Shown piece after piece: positions 59,545 through 64,000 of a stretch of 64,000 nucleotides of DNA; within the stretch, counting starts at the first letter, position 1, and every line of letters starts with the position of its first letter. The notes below the pieces were generated by a model. That model saw nothing but the letters and a program-made list of their open reading frames with translations, made no database searches and was not told the DNA's origin. The stretch is from assembly GCA_016081115.2 (NCBI GenBank), contig CM071924.1:93138616-93202615 (forward strand), read 5' to 3'. The position numbers and the translations under genes were made by a program. This DNA is from Rehmannia glutinosa. Its lineage: Eukaryota > Streptophyta > Magnoliopsida > Lamiales > Orobanchaceae.

Positions 59545-61389
59545 TTATTCATTTGGTTTGATTTGGTGTTGAGCCTGAGAGAAAAAACCCTTTGCATTGC
59601 GTGCCACATCTTCCTCAAGTACCGCCTCCAACAATATGTCAGATCCCTTTAAGTCACCTGAAACCAAACTCACTAGTAAGTTTTTCATAAAGCATGAAAT
59701 GAAAATAATTGCATTATTTCACCATTACGTAAAAGAATTTCTAGCTTCACGTAGACCTTGACTCATGTACTCTATGATATATAAGCGACACAGCGGTAGA
59801 AAAAATTAGAAAAGGAAATAACTGCAGAAAAATCTATACTAGATAGACCCATAATGATGCAAAATACCAGAACAGAATCTTTAGGAACGTTCACCTTTTT
59901 GATTGGGCAACAATTTCGCACTTTCAGCTGATATAGGAAGAACAACGAACTGACCAGAATCATCCTTTAGCTCATTAAGAACTTCATCCATGGAATTTGC
60001 AGGTAAGGAGGACTCAGCCAATCTTGCATATGCAATTGCTTGGGTATGTATATCAGACAGCGGCGAGGTTGGTGAACTGTGATCCTTAAGGCGAATATGA
60101 AATTAATTTAAAAGGAAAAAGGAAATTTACATTAAAACTACTATTTCAAAATTCCATTGTTACCTTGGCCGTGCTACTGGTCTCTGTGCTCTCAATTTTC
60201 ACTGTGCTCTCTTGAGGAGGTTTTGAAGACTCCTTGTCCACTATAACCCAGTAATGAAACTAATTAGTCGTGACAAAGAGGAGGTCTATTGAATACAACA
60301 CGAAAAGTTTTAGCAAAATAGATACCGGTTGTAACAGGTGGTTGGCTAACAATATTATCAACTAGCCTTGTTGTCAAGGGACCAGGATTCATGAAAGAAA
60401 TGGACCGAATTTCATGGCGTATGGCTTCTAATTGAGCCATTGTATCTTGCAGTTCTTTGTGCACCTGTGACATTATTTCCCATATTTTCATATTCGAAAA
60501 CAAATTGTAGAAAACCCAATACTAAATCTCAGACAAAGAGGATAACATTTCAAATATGTGCTGTAAGAAACACAGAGTTTGAGAGTATCCTTATCATTCC
60601 TACTGAAACGAATCACTGGACTGAATTTATCATATCTGCAAGCATAACATTTAAAACGAAGAACATTCCAGTAAACTATGAAATCAAGTATCAATAACTT
60701 CTTCTCGATGACTGAACTCAATAGCACTAGCACAAATCTCATAAAACAGCGTTAGAACTGACGAACGCCAACCAGTGGCTAGTTCACCCAAAATTATACG
60801 CCCTTAACGGGTAATAAAGACAACCATTAAGCAGTGCAACTGTCTAATTAGTTGCAATATACAACACTAATTTCAGCTGAAACTATTAAACCCCAACACA
60901 GAACAATCAAATTAGGGCACATGTGATTTAGGAAAATAAACACAAGATACAATCAATAACCTGGCGAGCTTGGGATTGCTGCATAACGCTTTCGAAATGA
61001 CCACGTGCCACTTGAACATACCCGATTGCACGTCCAGCTAACCTCCCCGCTGTTCTAGATATAACTGGAAGATCCTTTGGCCCTAATTTACAATCATATT
61101 TTCCATCAACATATTTTTCCATAGCTACCTAATGCCAAAAAAACTAAGCCTAAATGTAAAATCACGCATTAGAAACCAACCCACAGAAACTAATCATGGA
61201 ACACAAAACAATGGGAAAATATAAAGTAAAAAATACAGCAAATAATTCAAGGAATGAGAGAAATAACGCGATCATTCATAGAAATATATGTAGAGAAACA
61301 CACGTCTGTCGATAGAGGAAGAGAGTACCAATAAGAGCAGCCGTAGCTCCTAGAAGGAGGAAAAGTTCTCCGTACGAAATCCCGAGCAT
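59545..61389 (-). CDS. TATB: Mitochondrial TatB-like twin-arginine translocase subunit
   Basis: Six exons in transcription order: 61389-61329, 61082-60961, 60464-60326, 60240-60164, 60084-59895, 59657-59545 (702 nt, 233 aa). The N-terminus MLGISYGELFLLLGATAALI, then GPKDLP, is the short TatA/TatB/Hcf106 membrane helix ending at the GP hinge (residues 21-22). The amphipathic helix VISRTAGRLAGRAIGYVQ and a coiled-coil-like segment QVHKELQDTMAQLEAIRHEI follow. The acidic/Ser-rich linker and a conserved tail (residues ~134-233) complete it. There is no plastid transit peptide before the helix, unlike plastid Hcf106/Tha4. This matches the plant mitochondrial TatB recalled as Arabidopsis At5g43680, which works with mitochondrially encoded TatC, probably on folded proteins such as the Rieske protein. 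The start lies at the helix itself, as in that family. Confidence 0.87.
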
Positions 61390-61434
61390 TCTTCTCCGGC
61401 GAGTTAAGCTCCGATTGATTTTCCGGGGGAATCA

Positions 61435-61461
61435 AGAGAGAGAGAGAGAGAGAGAGAGAGA
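61435..61461. repeat. (AG)13 microsatellite in the TatB 5' region
   Basis: Lies about 46 bp upstream of the TatB ATG, probably in the 5' UTR; as transcribed it reads CT repeats. Confidence 0.95.
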
Positions 61462-62337
61462 CCTATTGGCTATTTGTTTTCAGTCATGGGGATTTTTCAT
61501 TGGGTTGGACTCAAATGGACGGCCTATTCGTTTGCAGTCTTAGGATTGGGCTTCTGCCTTGGGTTGGACTCGAATGTGCCCTACAAAAGGGCTATCATTT
61601 TACTTCTGCAGTATGATTGGGCTGTTTTAATTGGTCCAATTTTTCATTTCTAATAAACGATTAAACTATAATTTGATTTTTCAATGATTTAATTTTGATT
61701 GATTGAGATTTTTTTAACTAAAATGAATTTCATTATCCATGAGAAGACACTTACAACTGGAGTTGTCAAACTGATTAGGTCGAGTTGGCCCGGTGCCAGT
61801 TCATCTAGATAAAAGAAAAAATAGGTCGGGTCAGGTGGGGGACAAATAAACAAATAGTGTCAGGGCGGAGACCAACCCAACACATAAAAACACACTAAAA
61901 TTTTGGGGCCAACCCTATTTTTTGGGCTGAGTGGGATGGGTCAAATAGGCCTGGTTTCATTTCGGGACTCCAAAATACAGCTAAACCCGGTCTTTTCACT
62001 GCTCCGATCCAAAATTGACAGATTTACTTATAATCGATTACAACATCGAGTGAACAGTTGCACGCATTACATGATCATAAAACATGTACAAGTCTAAAAC
62101 AAAAGTTTTAAACCTAAATTGATCTAATTGATTTCGTAGAATCAGAAACATCGCACTGAATGCACTAGACAAAACACATACCAAATATTGATATCGCTTC
62201 TATCACGTCTCCTCATGTAATGACTCATATGAATTTCAAAATTCCATATATGGGACAAACCTACTTACTGAAAATAAAAGCCAACTATTGGGGACAAATA
62301 AAAGACACTTTCTGGAGGAAAAATTATTCATTGAGAG
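61462..62337. other. Divergent spacer between TatB and tryptophan synthase genes, part 1
   Basis: A ~65-bp tandem duplication occurs at about 61463-61580 (gggttggactcaaatg / gggttggactcgaatg). About 61760-61990 has GGTCGGGT/GGGCC clusters of a worn hAT-type element without clear ends. Confidence 0.45.
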
Positions 62338-62683
62338 TAGGGGTGTAGCGAGTCGAGTCGAGTGGAGTTGAATATAGAACTGTTCAAGTTTGTTTGAATT
62401 TTAACAGAGCTTTAAAAATTATGTTTGAGTTTGGTATGATTGTTAATTAAATCGAGCTCGAACGAGCTTTAATCCAACCGAACATGAATCGAGCTCGAGT
62501 AGCTTGATATTTTTACATATATTTTATTCTTTTTTTTTTACTAATAGAGTTGAGCTCGAGCCGAACTTTACATCTTATCAAACGAAAAAATGTGTCCAAA
62601 CTTGATTATGTCAACGAACCGATCTCAAACAAACTTTAACGACCGATCATGAATCGAATAGCTTGGTTCGTTTTTCAACCATA
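62338..62683. mobile_element. hAT MITE, four-copy 'actcga' family, reverse orientation
   Basis: Ends TAGGGGTGTAGCGAGTCGAG and GGTTCGTTTTTCAACCATA. Flanks attgagag (62330-62337) and attgagta (62684-62691) match 6 of 8. The interior is the reverse complement of the copy at 19331. Confidence 0.78.
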
Positions 62684-63141
62684 ATTGAGTAACTTTTAAC
62701 ATGAATCCCATTGAAAATTACTTTCCTTATCCTCCTTTGGAAAGCGAGGAAACCAAATTGAGAAATAAATGAAATAAAATCAAATGTTTTGCATGTTTTG
62801 AGTTTTGACCATGGCAGAAACCGAACTGGATAAAGTTTAAATTGACATTACACATCACTAGATTAATGACATATATTAACTTACTAATAATTTGTTTTAT
62901 AATACCATTCCAATTATTTTATATGCAAAGTGCCATCAAATTCTATTTTATCCATACAATTATCATAGATAAATCTAATCCATAATCCTAATTAAACATT
63001 TCCTCAAAAAAAAATAAAAAATAATCCTAATTAAACATTATTCGTTTTATACAACAAAATATTTAAAATCCAAGAAACCCTTCATATTGCTGCCAAAAGT
63101 CTCAGCAGACAAATTTACAGTGCACAAAACATAAGGAAACA
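62684..63141. other. Proximal promoter of the tryptophan synthase alpha-type gene
   Basis: AT-rich; ends in the 5' UTR of the next gene. No clear core element. Confidence 0.4.
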
Positions 63142-63330
63142 ATGGCCGCTGCTCTCAAGGCGACTTGCTTCCTCCAATTGAAGACCAGCTATGATTTACC
63201 AGAATGCCGTTCGTCTCTTTGTTCTTCAACAAACAAATCATTCAAATTTAAGCCCACCATGGCCGCTCTCACAGCAGCCCCAACTGTTGGACTCTCTGAA
63301 ACTTTCTCCAGCTTAAAACAACAAGGAAAA
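63142..63330 (+). CDS. Tryptophan synthase alpha chain-type protein, plastid, exon 1 only (partial)
   Basis: The exon encodes 63 residues and ends at an AAA|gtaaga donor; the gene continues past the window, and no second exon is seen by 64000. Residues 1-40 are Ser/Lys-rich with few acids, a plastid transit peptide. They are followed by MAALTAAPTVGLSETFSSLK and QQGK. The block VGLSETFSSLKQQGKV is the start of the mature alpha-subunit barrel in plant TSA proteins. The enzyme converts indole-3-glycerol phosphate to indole and glyceraldehyde-3-phosphate, either for the beta subunit or, in the INS/BX1/IGL paralogues, as free indole. The fragment cannot tell TSA1 from INS; position next to the UNE12 and 24-kDa genes recalls Arabidopsis At4g02610. 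Confidence 0.83.
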
Positions 63331-64000
63331 GTAAGAATTGCGTTTCTTTTTTTTTTTTTAATTCTCATTTATGTTTCGTGAACATCTATTATTCATTTTA
63401 TTGAATCTGTTAATGGGGTGCTTTGTTTTAGTTGTTGATATCTTTGTTAATTTTCAATGGGGCTCAAAGCAAGTCTCTCTTGATGTTTTTTTTTTTCCTT
63501 TTTATTTATTTATTTATTGATTTTTCTGAATCGTGATGATGGGTTTGATAATTGGATTGTTTTGGCATGGTTGCTCTCGTTGAGTCCTCAATTTTGCATT
63601 TGAGATATTTAATCATGACTTATTTTATTAAAATGCATCATAGAACATTAGGAATGTCTTGGGGATAAACAGAAAGAAAAGAAAAAATGGCACCTTATTA
63701 TTCACTCTATGCTATTATCAGTTGGCATTATGTTAGCCATCAACTCGTCACTTAGGATCCATTTGGATGGAGGGATTTGAAATTCCAAGGATTTCAAATG
63801 AATGGATTTCAAACGCCATCTTATCTATATATCCAGACTCACAAATGCTCACACATGTGTGATTAGTAGCTTTCGTAGTTTTCCCTGGTAAGATTCATGT
63901 TACCTGAAAAACCGGCACGGAAATGTCACTATGAACAATCGAGGGAGAAACACATAATGACGATATAATAGGCCAATCTTCATATAAAAATGGGTCATAT
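63331..64000 (+). other. Intron 1 of the tryptophan synthase alpha-type gene (partial)
   Basis: No sequence resembling the next TSA exon (VAFIPYITAGDP...) appears before the window ends, so this intron exceeds 670 bp. Confidence 0.7.

Overview
This is a 64-kb window of plant nuclear DNA, almost certainly from a core eudicot. The genes carry many short exons with GT..AG introns, and their closest recognisable relatives are ordinary angiosperm housekeeping and auxin-signalling genes. The spacers are AT-rich and full of small DNA transposons, many with intact target-site duplications (TSDs). I cannot name the order or species from sequence alone.

Seven protein-coding genes can be assembled from their exons. 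In window order they are: (1) a P-loop kinase of the uridine-kinase/phosphoribulokinase-like family, + strand, 2268-7120; (2) an Aux/IAA repressor of the IAA7/14/16/17 group, - strand, 12221-13980; (3) an Aux/IAA repressor of the IAA1-4 group, + strand, 37559-38584; (4) the 24-kDa [2Fe-2S] subunit of mitochondrial complex I, + strand, 43503-48201; (5) a UNE12/bHLH7-type bHLH factor, - strand, 50256-53172, with an apparent one-base frameshift; (6) a mitochondrial TatB-like protein, - strand, 59545-61389; (7) the first exon of a plastid tryptophan synthase alpha-type gene, + strand, from 63142, running off the window. The set resembles Arabidopsis gene neighbourhoods recalled from memory (At1g03030-At1g03040, At4g02580-At4g02610, At5g43680-At5g43700 and the paired IAA1/14, IAA2/7 and IAA3/17 loci), so the window probably keeps an old gene block. 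The two Aux/IAA genes are divergent and 23.6 kb apart; that spacer is almost entirely mobile-element debris.

The repeats fall into clear classes. There are hAT-type MITEs with 8-bp TSDs, including a family of 308-353-bp elements present in at least four copies. There are two PIF/Harbinger elements with TAA target sites, one still carrying the end of a HARBI1-type transposase. There are Stowaway-like MITEs with TA sites. Mutator-like elements with 9-10-bp TSDs include a 1.4-kb composite element with a long palindrome at each end, a 1.27-kb element with roughly 100-bp terminal repeats, and a fold-back MITE whose loop holds about 45 TC repeats. At least four retroposed insertions have poly(A) tails and 13-16-bp TSDs. 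A short plastid-DNA fragment (3' end of trnS) and several microsatellites are also present.

I found no CRISPR array, rRNA gene, intact tRNA gene or gene cluster that would make a new biochemical system. The most unusual items are the composite palindromic-ended transposon, the microsatellite-bearing nested MITE, the retroposed sequence near 58 kb, the bHLH frameshift and the IAA1-4-like C-terminus on the IAA7/14/17-like protein.
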